Origin: Nitrospira sp. UW-LDO-01
Lineage (GTDB): Bacteria; Nitrospirota; Nitrospiria; Nitrospirales; Nitrospiraceae
Length of the DNA: 56,604 nucleotides
Reading direction: 5' to 3'
Assembly (NCBI GenBank): GCA_002254365.1
Contig: NIUT01000221.1
Coordinates: forward strand, 1 to 56,604
Every line of letters begins with the position of its first letter. The stretch's first letter is position 1. Both the position numbers and the translations under genes were made by a program. This document shows positions 7,131 to 16,060 of this stretch, one piece after another. The notes under the pieces are model-generated. The model had not been told where the DNA came from and ran no database searches. It worked only from the letters and a program-made list of their open reading frames with translations.

Positions 7131-8768
7131 TCAACGTCGAACAAATGGCAATACGCTCTCGGCTTCACTCCTCTCCTGATCCCGCTTCCACTCGCCGGAG
7201 CGCAGAAGCTTGCCTCCAAGTCCGACGGCTAGGTTGCGGTAGATAATCACACCGATATCGGGACGACGTCGAATGAGGTCTTCCAGATCTCGTCGAGGGA
7301 GTTCGGCGACCTCGATCTCACTCACTGCCATTGCCGTGGCAGAGTGAGGTCTGGCCGACAGGAGAGAGACTTCGCCGCAAGTCTCACCGGTGTGGATGGT
7401 GCCAATGATAGTCGGAGCCGATCCGCCGCTGATGGCAACCTGCCCCTGCAGTACCACGTAGAGCCGGTCGGTTGGATCGCGCTCGGTAAAGAGTCGCTCA
7501 CCGCTTCGCATGCTTTTCACCGTGCACACGCCGGCCAACCTGGTCGCCTGTTCGGTATTCATTCCATGAAACAACGGAACTTCCTTGATCGCCCGCGCCA
7601 TGCGCGGCGCAATAACGCACGCCGAAAATCCGCGCATCACGACATCGGCCAGGGCTTGAACGGGCTCGGTCAGACCGAGTGGCCCCAAGTCTTGGAGCTT
7701 ATTCAACCGCACCATTTTCACGATGTCGAGCCGTTCAACCTGATAGAACACCATGGCGGGCACATAGGCGACCGGAAGAAAATTCAACTCCAGCAACGTT
7801 CGCTGCATGCGCGGCGCATAGGCGCTGACATCGATTTCAATATACTCAATGCCCATCTCCTCCCGACACTTCCGCTCAAGTTCGCCCAGGAGAAAGCGCA
7901 CCACATCATCAGCCAATGCAATGAGCTCGAATACCCGCACGGTGTGCTCAACCTGATCCATCGTGTAGCCGACTGCTCCAACGACGTGAGTGCCGGAGCG
8001 AGCCAGAAAATAGTTGGTCTGGCGGGCTTGCAGCTTGAAGAAGCCGTAGTCCAACCGCATGGGCCCAAAGATCTCCCGATTCCTGACTCGGCCTCGTTCA
8101 ATACGTAGCAAAGCCGGATAGCCCTCGGCTTGCAACTGTTCAAGCCGGTAGTCACCGCCTGTCGGATAGGAAGCAGAGTCTTCATCCACAATGAAATCCG
8201 GCGTAAACGGTGGTTGGCTCATCACGAGATCGGCCAAGGCATAGGCCTCGGGAATGATGCGCGGATTATTGCGACGCAGGGTGAGGGCATCACCAAAGTA
8301 CCTGGCCAACAAGGCGAAGCTCTCGCGATGACGAAAGAAATGCTTGAGCGGGAGAAAGCCCGTGGCAAGAAATCCCTGTGCAAGGCTGATGCGTTGTGCA
8401 TAGGGATGGATCGTACGTGCGACGACAAGTCCCACATGCAGACGGTTCTTGATGGCCTCAAGCCGCTTGTCCATAAGCAGCTTCCCCACCTGCATCCGGC
8501 GATACTCGGGATGCACGGCAAGACGGCCGAACTCTCCCACGAGATCGGAATGGGCCCCGAAATCGAACAGGACGGACGCCGTGCCGACAACACGCCCGGC
8601 CTCCGTGTCTTCGGCGACAAGAATCAACGCATCGTCCGTGAAGACCGAACGCTTCAGCCAGAGTTCGTCATACAGTTCTCGATGTGGATACTCTGTTCCG
8701 TAGACCGCGAGAAAGATTTCGCGGATCTGCCCCACATCCTCTTCACGGGCCTCTCGAACTCTGATCAT
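7131..8768 (-). CDS. Tandem GNAT plus cyclic-nucleotide-binding domain fusion
   Basis: 545 residues in three parts. Residues 1-150 are a GNAT domain (FGRLAVHPEYRRMQVGKLLMD carries the acetyl-CoA loop). Residues of about 225-350 form a second, more divergent GNAT-like region. Residues about 395-515 are a cNMP-binding domain with the CRP-type phosphate-binding cassette GEVSLLSARPHSATA, including the Arg that contacts the cyclic phosphate. The known relative is the cAMP-gated lysine acetyltransferase of mycobacteria, but there the cNMP domain is N-terminal; here it is C-terminal and the acetyltransferase part is duplicated. An acetylation activity gated by cyclic nucleotide is an inference. A Pat-like fusion is also encoded at 46959. 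Confidence 0.85.
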   Translation of the reverse strand: MIRVREAREEDVGQIREIFLAVYGTEYPHRELYDELWLKRSVFTDDALILVAEDTEAGRVVGTASVLFDFGAHSDLVGEFGRLAVHPEYRRMQVGKLLMDKRLEAIKNRLHVGLVVARTIHPYAQRISLAQGFLATGFLPLKHFFRHRESFALLARYFGDALTLRRNNPRIIPEAYALADLVMSQPPFTPDFIVDEDSASYPTGGDYRLEQLQAEGYPALLRIERGRVRNREIFGPMRLDYGFFKLQARQTNYFLARSGTHVVGAVGYTMDQVEHTVRVFELIALADDVVRFLLGELERKCREEMGIEYIEIDVSAYAPRMQRTLLELNFLPVAYVPAMVFYQVERLDIVKMVRLNKLQDLGPLGLTEPVQALADVVMRGFSACVIAPRMARAIKEVPLFHGMNTEQATRLAGVCTVKSMRSGERLFTERDPTDRLYVVLQGQVAISGGSAPTIIGTIHTGETCGEVSLLSARPHSATAMAVSEIEVAELPRRDLEDLIRRRPDIGVIIYRNLAVGLGGKLLRSGEWKRDQERSEAESVLPFVRR

Positions 8769-8788
8769 GAGCGCCCCTTCGCAGTGGA

Positions 8789-9970
8789 TCAGGAGGAGGT
8801 CGAGTGTTGACGAAGCTGCTGGCCGGCAATTCTGGCGATAGCCCGATAATAGACTGCCCCTACCGCCAGCGCTTCTTCATCGAAGTCAAACTTGCTGGAA
8901 TGGGCCGGATAGCCTTCTCGACCAGGAACTTGGCTGCCGAATCGGACGTAAGCTCCTGGAATCTTTTCCAGATAGTAGCTGAAATCTTCCGCCCCCATAT
9001 TGGCTGTCTTCAGCGGCAACACATTCGCTTCCCCCACTGCCTCGATTGCGGCTTGCCGCGCGAGGCCCGCCATTACCGCACCGTTAACAAGAGGTGGTGT
9101 GCCTTCGGTTACCGTGACATGGATTTTCGCCCCGTGTAATTGAGCGATCGATTCAGCAATACGACGTACGGAGCTGAGCAACTGTCTGCGGACAGCCGGA
9201 TCTTGCGCCCGTACCGTTCCCTCCAACTTGGCCTGCCCCGCGATCACGTTTGGCGCAGTTCCGGCATGAAATTGACCGACTGACACAACCGAGGGCCGGG
9301 CCGGATCGATCTCGCGTGAGACGATCGTCTGCAACGCCATGATCATAAGGCTCCCCACCACGACCGCATCGATGCTTTCATGTGGTCTGGCTCCATGTGC
9401 TCCCTGCCCGATGATCTCAATGGCAAAATTATCCGACGATGCATTGACCGGCCCCTCACTCACCACGATGGTGCCGGGGCGGTAATGCCGATCCAGATGT
9501 CCGCCGAAAACCAGGCCGGCTCCACTAAGTGCGCCCTCCTGGATCATGGCGATCGCACCGGTTCCTTTTTCTTCAGCCGGTTGAAAAATCAACCGCACCG
9601 GCGCCGGCAAGCCCTTCTCTCGGGAAAGCAACGCCGCTGCACCGAGCAACATGGTGGTATGCCCGTCATGGCCACACGCATGCATGACACCGGTATGCGC
9701 CGACGCGAATTCGAGACCGGTTTCTTCTTGAATGGGAAGCGCATCCGTATCGGCCCGCAACACCACACAAGGCACTCCGGATTTCCCATGAATGTCGGCG
9801 ACGACTCCATGGCCCGCGACGTTCGTGCGGTGATGAATGCCAAGCTCGTGAAGAAACCTGCTGATAACTGTGGCCGTCCGAGCTTCCTGCCCACTCAGCT
9901 CAGGATATCGATGGAGCTCTCGCCGCACAGCGACTAATTTGTCATAGAGCTCTGGAGCAACCAATGCCAT
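8789..9970 (-). CDS. M20-family amidohydrolase
   Basis: About 393 residues with the full M20D carboxypeptidase/amidohydrolase layout: metal-binding ADTDALP near residue 80, MHACGHDGHTTMLLG near 105, the FQPAEEKGTGA segment with the catalytic Glu, and the C-terminal MGAEDFSYYLE motif with the last metal ligand. Relatives remove N-acyl groups from amino acids (hippurate, indole-acetyl amino acids, N-acetyl-diaminopimelate); the exact substrate cannot be read from sequence. The start at 9970 follows GGAGG at good spacing; an ATG 21 bases earlier is possible. It sits 20 bases upstream of the GNAT-cNMP gene on the same strand and is likely cotranscribed with it. Confidence 0.88.
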   Translation of the reverse strand: MALVAPELYDKLVAVRRELHRYPELSGQEARTATVISRFLHELGIHHRTNVAGHGVVADIHGKSGVPCVVLRADTDALPIQEETGLEFASAHTGVMHACGHDGHTTMLLGAAALLSREKGLPAPVRLIFQPAEEKGTGAIAMIQEGALSGAGLVFGGHLDRHYRPGTIVVSEGPVNASSDNFAIEIIGQGAHGARPHESIDAVVVGSLMIMALQTIVSREIDPARPSVVSVGQFHAGTAPNVIAGQAKLEGTVRAQDPAVRRQLLSSVRRIAESIAQLHGAKIHVTVTEGTPPLVNGAVMAGLARQAAIEAVGEANVLPLKTANMGAEDFSYYLEKIPGAYVRFGSQVPGREGYPAHSSKFDFDEEALAVGAVYYRAIARIAGQQLRQHSTSS

Positions 9971-10031
9971 AGGAGGCCCCTCCGCGCACAAAGCCCAGAC
10001 GGTCAGAAGACTTCACCTGGCCAAGACACCG

Positions 10032-10517
10032 TCAGCCTTCCTTGGCCTGCGCACCCGGCTGATAGACCGCATACACATAGACGGGAACAGACAAATGGCC
10101 GAGATGTTTGTCGATCAACGGCTTGACGTCCTTCCAATCGAGTCCACCGACACCGGTCGCCAAGCGAGGAAGGGCAACACTTTTGACCTTCTCGCTTTCA
10201 ACCAACTTGGCAAGGGCCTTGAGACAGTGGTTGACGTTTTCGATTGTGGCTTTTCCCGGCTTCGCTCCATGACCGGGAGCAGCCTCCTGTGTAAAGAGAC
10301 TCACGATTCGTACCCCACCCACACCGGCCCAAGTCCACAAGTCACCGGTCTTTGGTGTAAATGTTTGGCAATAATGCCTAAAATCTTTGTACATCGCAGG
10401 CCACTGCTGTCGCAGGCTCAAGGCTAACCCGTTGGCATAGTTGTCGTTCGGAGCCACCCCATGTGCGACCATTTCAGCGGTTGTCCGTAAAATATCCCCC
10501 GTGACTTCTTTCAGCAT
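10032..10517 (-). CDS. Macrodomain protein (ADP-ribose binding)
   Basis: About 161 residues forming one macrodomain: the N-terminal strand LKEVTGDILRT with the Gly-Asp that contacts the adenine ribose, a central segment VNHCLKALAKLV and the conserved loop ALPRLATGVGGLDW typical of macrodomains that bind or remove ADP-ribose. The usual N-N-x-G substrate loop is replaced by GVAPNDNYANGLAL, similar to the ALC1/DarG-like branch. No partner ADP-ribosyltransferase (DarT-like) lies beside it. The start is set at the ATG at 10517, with AGAGGA upstream. It is divergent from the GNAT gene that follows. Confidence 0.8.
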   Translation of the reverse strand: MLKEVTGDILRTTAEMVAHGVAPNDNYANGLALSLRQQWPAMYKDFRHYCQTFTPKTGDLWTWAGVGGVRIVSLFTQEAAPGHGAKPGKATIENVNHCLKALAKLVESEKVKSVALPRLATGVGGLDWKDVKPLIDKHLGHLSVPVYVYAVYQPGAQAKEG

Positions 10518-10654
10518 AGACACTCCTCTTGAAGTATTGGTTGGAGCGGCATACCGCTCTTCGTTACACTGTTCCCCCTGATTTACTCACCCTTGCGAAT
10601 CCCATCTCATTCCGTTATGAACGTCGAACATTGTCCCTTAGCCAGAGGCCACCC

Positions 10655-11107
10655 ATGGTGCACATCCGGCCGGCAACCGAAGAAGATTTTCCTGCGATCC
10701 TCCGCGTGCAACAGTCCGCCTTCGGCGAATATGCTTCGGTCCACACCGTGAGCGGCTGGACGACGGAAACCCTTGAGAGCCTCAAAGCGGACGCCGGGGA
10801 AAAACAGATCTTTGTGGCCGTTGAAGACCGAACCATCGTCGGCTCCGTGCGGTTCTGGACCGTGGCCGGCGTGTGCGTCATCCGCCTGCTCTCTGTAAAT
10901 CCCGGCCATCAGCACCAAGGAGTGGGCAAAGCCCTGATACGCGAGATCGAGCAGGTCGTGACCAATGCCCATAAGCTCTACGCCTGCACGATGTTACGAA
11001 CAGCCCGCAATATTCAGTTCTTTCTGAGTCTTGGCTACAGGGCCGAAACCATCCTGCCCGATCACTACGACCATCTCGACCTCATTTGCTTCGCGAAATA
11101 TCGCTGA
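10655..11107 (+). CDS. GNAT family N-acetyltransferase
   Basis: About 150 residues. The start is at the ATG at 10655 (MVHIRPATEEDF), after an AGAGG; longer in-frame starts add residues unlike a GNAT N-terminus. The acetyl-CoA binding loop is HQHQGVGKALIREIE, followed by the typical C-terminal segment FFLSLGYRAE. The target is unknown. It is the third of the window's single GNAT-type proteins and shares no obvious substrate clue with its neighbours. Confidence 0.85.
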   Translation: MVHIRPATEEDFPAILRVQQSAFGEYASVHTVSGWTTETLESLKADAGEKQIFVAVEDRTIVGSVRFWTVAGVCVIRLLSVNPGHQHQGVGKALIREIEQVVTNAHKLYACTMLRTARNIQFFLSLGYRAETILPDHYDHLDLICFAKYR

Positions 11108-11159
11108 GCCGTTTCTCCTAGGATTCATTCGAGAACCACGAACTCTCTCGTCGATAAGG

Positions 11160-12404
11160 TTACGGCGTTTTTGCGCACCGAAACCCATAGCCGAACTGCC
11201 GGTTCATCGGTTGCGCATTGAACCGATGCGCGGATCGCAGAAAGTCCGTCACGTACAACCAGGATCCTCCACGTACGACCTTCTCATCGCCTTTTGCCGG
11301 GCCAATGGGGTTCTTCTCCGGACTTTTCTTATAAGAATCAAGGCCATACCAATCAAACACCCACTCCCACGCGTTCCCGGCCATGTCGTAGATTCCGTAA
11401 GGGCTCTTCCCCGCCTCGAACGATCCGACCGGGGATAAGGCCAGATGGTCATCCCAATCCTTTCGCCCGTAATTGGCGTGGAGCCTGGTCGGGGCTTCAT
11501 TGCCCCAGGGATAGATCCGTCCATCGGTTCCCCGTGCCGCCTTTTCCCATTCCGCTTCAGTCGGCAGACGCTTACCGGCCCATTTGCAATAGTTGACCGC
11601 ATCCTCCCAACTGACATTGACGACCGGACGTCTCAGATGTTGAGGTTGATTCATGATGCTCCAGTCCGGCGGCTCCTCCATTTCCGTGGCTTCCAAATAC
11701 CTGGCATACTGCCCGACCGTCACTTCATACTTGTCGATCCGGAACGCATTGAGATAGATCTGCCGCACCGGTTTTTCATCATCTCCCAGTGCGCTACCCC
11801 GGGTGAACCTCCCCGCCGGTACCAGTACCATCTGCAGATCGAGGTTATCAGCGTCTCCCATTCCTCCGGATGCCCCGGCAGAGACTTGCTTCTTCGCCCC
11901 GGACAGAGACCGTGGAAGTTTGGCCTGGAGCTGTTGGTGAAGGACCTGCTGTTCAGTGGTCAGGCCCATTTCATACGCGCTTTCGAGCGTCTCCTGGGCT
12001 TGCTTCATCTTTCCAGCGGCCACCAACGCTTTCGTTTCGTGCAGGAGCCTCCAAGCCGTTGTTTCCTCTCGTAACCGCCAGACCTTCGCTTTGGTCTTGG
12101 GCAAATAGGATGTCGTCCGCCCGGACTTGGCATCCAGATCCAGTGCAGCCTCGTAATGTTCCTCCGCGCAGATCCAAGCTTCCAGGGCTCGGCAAGCTTC
12201 GGCGAGATTGAAATGTGCCTGGATGTTGGACGGATCCTTCTGAATACCGGTCTCTAACACCGTACGTGCCTCTGCATACTGTTTGTTTTTCAATAAGTTC
12301 TCCCCCTTGGAGAATTCCTCATCCCCGCCTCCGGCTGCATACACGGCAGCTCCCGAAGCGATGAAGAGGCAGAACAAAGTCATGCTCGCCAACACGTGTC
12401 TCAT
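11160..12404 (-). CDS. Secreted TPR plus formylglycine-generating-enzyme-like (FGE-sulfatase) domain protein
   Basis: About 414 residues. The start at 12404 is supported by GGGAAGGGGG upstream and a signal peptide (ASMTLFCLFIASGAAVYA). Residues about 30-100 form TPR-like helices (KNKQYAEARTVLETG, AHFNLAEACRALE). From about 190 to the end is an FGE-sulfatase/SUMF1-type domain: MVLVPAGRFTRGS, FRIDKYEVTVGQYARYLE, WEDAVNYCKWAGKRLPTEAEWEKAARG, GNAWEWVFDWY and VVRGGSW. The paired Cys of true formylglycine synthases is not evident, so the domain is more likely a structural or binding version, as in many bacterial homologues. Export is predicted. It stands as a single transcription unit. Confidence 0.82.
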   Translation of the reverse strand: MRHVLASMTLFCLFIASGAAVYAAGGGDEEFSKGENLLKNKQYAEARTVLETGIQKDPSNIQAHFNLAEACRALEAWICAEEHYEAALDLDAKSGRTTSYLPKTKAKVWRLREETTAWRLLHETKALVAAGKMKQAQETLESAYEMGLTTEQQVLHQQLQAKLPRSLSGAKKQVSAGASGGMGDADNLDLQMVLVPAGRFTRGSALGDDEKPVRQIYLNAFRIDKYEVTVGQYARYLEATEMEEPPDWSIMNQPQHLRRPVVNVSWEDAVNYCKWAGKRLPTEAEWEKAARGTDGRIYPWGNEAPTRLHANYGRKDWDDHLALSPVGSFEAGKSPYGIYDMAGNAWEWVFDWYGLDSYKKSPEKNPIGPAKGDEKVVRGGSWLYVTDFLRSAHRFNAQPMNRQFGYGFRCAKTP

Positions 12405-12883
12405 AAACGCCCCCTTCCCCGTTCTAACTGATTGCCCTGTGGATTCGGCCTCGCCTGCCGGCAAAGGTCTTCAGCCCGGACCGGCCTGGCAGACTTGCCA
12501 AAGACACCTACAAGTTTAGTGCCTGACTGTGATGACACTGTTATTTCTTCCCGCAGAGAGACTCCTTGCCCCTCGAGCGCATACATGAGGCGAACACCTC
12601 CCCCATCTTCCCCTATTCCACTCTTCCAGAGGGACAGGCCGAGGATCGTATTGGTGGCGACATAGCGCACGCCAATAAATCGAGGGGATCTCCTCGATAC
12701 ACAGAACGTTGGTACTCAATCCCGTGTATGGGACACTACTGTTCGACTTCACTCCGAATTCACTTCTTTTACCATATCGGGCGAGTGGCATGGTCGATCC
12801 CTAACCGCGCGCATCGAGGAAGCACATTCCGATCGTGTGGCCTCGGCGAACGCCGGGATTGCCCATGTCGCTCGCCCATCCCC
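12405..12883. other. Intergenic stretch without a convincing gene
   Basis: About 480 bases between the FGE-like gene (start) and the end of cusA, both on the minus strand. Open frames of 70-90 codons exist on the minus strand but lack ribosome-binding sites and protein-like composition. The one visible structure is a perfect inverted repeat ATCGAGG/CCTCGAT at 12679-12698 with a six-base loop, without a following T-run. It could be a remnant of cusA downstream sequence or a regulatory hairpin. Confidence 0.4.
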
Positions 12884-15800
12884 TCACACCCATTCCGGCG
12901 CCTCCTCTTTTCCCACCTCCCGCCCAGCAAACATGCTGTACAGCGCGGGCAGTACCACCAGCGTCAACACCGTCGACGTGAAGAGCCCCCCGATCACGAC
13001 GCTGGCAAGCGGCCGCTGTACCTCTGCTCCGATCCCTTGCGCCAATACCAGCGGCAAAAGACCGAGCAACGTCGTCATCATCGTCATCACGACCGGACGA
13101 AGACGCAGGCTGCAGCCGGCCAGGATCGCGTCGTCGATCGATTGTCCCTCGTGACGCAGTTGGTTGATATAGGAGACCAGCACAATCCCGTTCCCTACGG
13201 CGAGTCCGAACAGCTCGATAAAACCGATCGAGGCCGGCACACTCAAATACTGTCCGCTCAGCCACAACGACACGACGCCGCCGATCAACGCGAACGGCAG
13301 GTTGATCATGATCAGGCTCGCGTACCTCACCGAATGGAAAGCCCAGAAGAGGAGGAAGAAGACCAGGCCCAGCGTGATCGGCACGACGACCATAAGCCGC
13401 GCGTTGGCCCGTTCCATATTTTCGAACGCGCCGCCCCAAACGACGGTGTACCCTTCCGGCAAGCGTAGCTGTGCGGCGAGCTTCGCCCGCCCTTCATCCA
13501 CCACACCGCCGATGTCCCGGCCCACGACATTGAAGCCGACGAAGATACGGCGTTTGACATGCTCACGGCTGACACGGAGTGGTCCTTCGCGCATCTCGAT
13601 GGTCGCAAGATCGCTTATCGGGATCAGAGCTCCAGAGGCCGCCTTCACCCGAATCTCTCCAACACTTGCGACGCTGTTCCGATAGGGCTCGGGAAATCTC
13701 AGGATAAGCTGAAATCGCCGCTCACCTTCATAGACCTGCGTGGCCGGCTTCCCGCCGATCGCCGTCGTGATGATGTCCTGCACATCGGCCACATTGATGC
13801 CGAAACGGGCGATCTTCTGCCGGTCGATGTCGATGGTCAGATAGGGCTGTCCGGAGATCTGTTCGATCTTGACGTCCTTGACCCCAGCAATCTGCTGCAG
13901 TAGGGCTGCGATCTCCTCCGCCTTGTCCCACAGGACGTCGAGGTCGTCTCCGAACAGCTTGATCGCGCATTCCGTTCTGATACCCGAGATGAGTTCGTCC
14001 ACCCGTTCCTGAATCGGTTGACTCATGAGCACGGAGATGCCGGGAATCTCCGTCAGCTTGTTTCTGATGGCATCGGTCAGTTTCGACTGAGTCACCGCTG
14101 TTTTCCAGGTACTCCGATCGCTCAACGCGACGATCGGATCACTTTCATTAGGTTCTTCCGGACCGAACGCGATATCCGGCCGGCCGATTTTGCTCACGGC
14201 CATCCGAACCTCCGGGAATTCCAACATTGCCTTGTGGGTCTGCTTTTCCATCTCGATGGATTCCGGCAGCGACACACTCGGTAATCGAACGACTTGAGGG
14301 GTCAGCGCACCCTCCTCCAGCAGAGGAATAAACTCTCGCCCAATGAAGGGCACGAGGGTCATGCTGGCAAACACGATTGCCGTCGAGCCGGCCAGGACAA
14401 CCGTGCGATGTCGGAGGGTCCATTCCAATACCGGCAAGTACCGCTGCCTCATCCAGCAGGTGAGGCCCGTTTCCTTCGGATGGTCCCCACGCAACAGCAG
14501 GGACGCAAGCACCGGCGACAACGTCAGCGTGACGATCACCGAAGCCAGCAACGCGATGACCAGCGTGTAGGCCAGCGGCGCAAACATCTTCCCTTCAATA
14601 CCTTGGAGGGTCAGGAGCGGCAAAAAGACGACGCTGATGATCAGAATTCCGAACAGGATCGGCCGGCCCACTTCCTTGGTGGCGTGGAGAATGACACTGA
14701 GCCTGCTTTCCTCCGAAGCGCCACTGTGTTGTGCGAGGTGCCGATAGGCGTTTTCGACCACCACAAGAGATCCGTCGGCGATCTCGCCGATGGCGATCGC
14801 GAGCCCGCCAAGCGTCATCAGGTTGGCCGAGAGCCCGAATCGCTCCATGGCGATGAACGTCACGAGCGGCGTGACGATCATCGTGACGGTCACGATAGCG
14901 GCGCTCCGGACATGGCCCAAGAAAAACAAGAAGACGAAGACCACCAGCACAACGCCCTCGATCAATGCGTCACGTACCGTATGAATGGCGGCATTTACCA
15001 GCTCGATGCGATCGTAGAACGGGATCAGTCTCATGCCTGCTGGGAGGCCATGACCCTGCTGGAGATCCTCCACCTTGGCCTTCACCGCCTCGACCACCTG
15101 GCGGGCATTGCCTCCTCGGATCATGAGCACCGTGCCGGCCACCACCTCCCGCTCCCCATTGAGCACCACCGCACCATGGCGGACGGCGTGACCGATCCGG
15201 ATCTCCGCCACATCGCGAACGAAAATCGGTGTGCCACCGGATTCCTTTACGATGATTGATTCGATATCGCTCAGGCTCTTGATCAAGCCCACCCCTCGGA
15301 CGATCGCACGCTCGGCATATCGCTCGAGCACATTTCCTCCGGCATTGGCATTATTCTTCGCGACAGCCTCGTAGACCTCGTGCAGCGTGAGATTGAATTT
15401 GCGCAGTTTGGCCGGATCGACAAGAACCTGGTACTGCTTGACGAACCCGCCCATCCCGTTCACATCGATCACTCCCGGCACGCTCTTGAGCTGCGGTCGC
15501 AGCACCCAGTCCTGGATGGTCCGCTGGTCCATTAACGCTGTCTCGATCACACGCGGATCGGTAGCCGTCGAATCGGGCCCTGCCCTGAGCTGCCCGTCTT
15601 GAGCTTGTCGAGGGGCCGAAGGGCCTTCCACATAGTATTGATAGACCTCGCCCAACCCAGTGCTGACCGGCGCCATGATAGGCTCCAGTCCGTCAGGGAG
15701 TCGTTCCTTTGCTGCCATGATTCGTTCGAAGACCAACTGTCGAGCGAAGTAGATATCCACGTCGTCGTTGAACACGACGGTGATTTGAGAGAGGGCAAAT

Positions 15801-16060
15801 TTTGAAAGCGACCGGATCTCCGCCAATCCCGGTAGGCCGGTCATTTGGATTTCGAGCGGATAGGTGATGAATCGTTCCACTTCCACCGGTGAAAGCCCTG
15901 GCGCGTCAGTCAACACCTGCACCTGGATGTTCGTCACGTCGGGGTAGGCATCAATCGGAATCGACTCAAAGGCCATCACACCGATGACTGACAACAGGCA
16001 AGCCAGACCGATCACCAGGATCCGCTGCCGCAGTGAGAATTCCAGAAGCGAGACGATCAT
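12884..16060 (-). CDS. cusA: CusA/CzcA-type heavy-metal RND efflux pump
   Basis: 1058 residues, the usual length for a heavy-metal RND transporter. It has an N-terminal helix (RILVIGLACLLSVIGV), a large periplasmic loop, the central helix cluster with IAIGEIADGSLVVVENAY (the acidic residue of the proton relay), a second loop, and C-terminal helices. The start with PDVTNIQVQVLT is typical of the CzcA/CusA group. It exports divalent or monovalent metal cations; the metal is not certain. It overlaps the upstream adaptor gene by four bases (ATGA), so the pair is coupled; no outer-membrane factor is present in the window. Between YYVEGP and DPRVIETALMDQ is an insert of about 20 residues coded by a REP-like sequence, read in frame. 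Confidence 0.9.
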   Translation of the reverse strand: MIVSLLEFSLRQRILVIGLACLLSVIGVMAFESIPIDAYPDVTNIQVQVLTDAPGLSPVEVERFITYPLEIQMTGLPGLAEIRSLSKFALSQITVVFNDDVDIYFARQLVFERIMAAKERLPDGLEPIMAPVSTGLGEVYQYYVEGPSAPRQAQDGQLRAGPDSTATDPRVIETALMDQRTIQDWVLRPQLKSVPGVIDVNGMGGFVKQYQVLVDPAKLRKFNLTLHEVYEAVAKNNANAGGNVLERYAERAIVRGVGLIKSLSDIESIIVKESGGTPIFVRDVAEIRIGHAVRHGAVVLNGEREVVAGTVLMIRGGNARQVVEAVKAKVEDLQQGHGLPAGMRLIPFYDRIELVNAAIHTVRDALIEGVVLVVFVFLFFLGHVRSAAIVTVTMIVTPLVTFIAMERFGLSANLMTLGGLAIAIGEIADGSLVVVENAYRHLAQHSGASEESRLSVILHATKEVGRPILFGILIISVVFLPLLTLQGIEGKMFAPLAYTLVIALLASVIVTLTLSPVLASLLLRGDHPKETGLTCWMRQRYLPVLEWTLRHRTVVLAGSTAIVFASMTLVPFIGREFIPLLEEGALTPQVVRLPSVSLPESIEMEKQTHKAMLEFPEVRMAVSKIGRPDIAFGPEEPNESDPIVALSDRSTWKTAVTQSKLTDAIRNKLTEIPGISVLMSQPIQERVDELISGIRTECAIKLFGDDLDVLWDKAEEIAALLQQIAGVKDVKIEQISGQPYLTIDIDRQKIARFGINVADVQDIITTAIGGKPATQVYEGERRFQLILRFPEPYRNSVASVGEIRVKAASGALIPISDLATIEMREGPLRVSREHVKRRIFVGFNVVGRDIGGVVDEGRAKLAAQLRLPEGYTVVWGGAFENMERANARLMVVVPITLGLVFFLLFWAFHSVRYASLIMINLPFALIGGVVSLWLSGQYLSVPASIGFIELFGLAVGNGIVLVSYINQLRHEGQSIDDAILAGCSLRLRPVVMTMMTTLLGLLPLVLAQGIGAEVQRPLASVVIGGLFTSTVLTLVVLPALYSMFAGREVGKEEAPEWV
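15579..15625. repeat. REP-like palindromic element inside cusA
   Basis: On the plus strand this stretch reads CTGCCCTGAGCTGCCCGTCT and continues with TGAGCTTGTCGAGGGGCCGA. The core CCTGAGCTTGTCGA / TCGACAAGCTCAGG type is a common dispersed bacterial repeat. Related wording occurs in the MITE at 24490-24626 and before the E2 gene at 44270. Here it lies in frame in cusA and adds the residues SAPRQAQDGQLRAG in the first periplasmic loop. Confidence 0.55.

Noticed and set aside
12401-12670. A 89-codon minus-strand frame between the FGE-like gene and cusA
   Set aside because: No ribosome-binding site and a mixed composition; it overlaps the better-supported start of the FGE-like gene.
12566-13468. 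A 300-codon open frame on the plus strand
   Set aside because: It runs antisense to the end of cusA, has a low-complexity Arg/His/Gln-rich product, and shows no domain or ribosome-binding site.
14294-15259. A 321-codon open frame on the plus strand opposite cusA
   Set aside because: The composition (many Asp, His, Arg, Gln) is typical of an antisense shadow of a high-GC gene; the RND pump on the other strand is certain.
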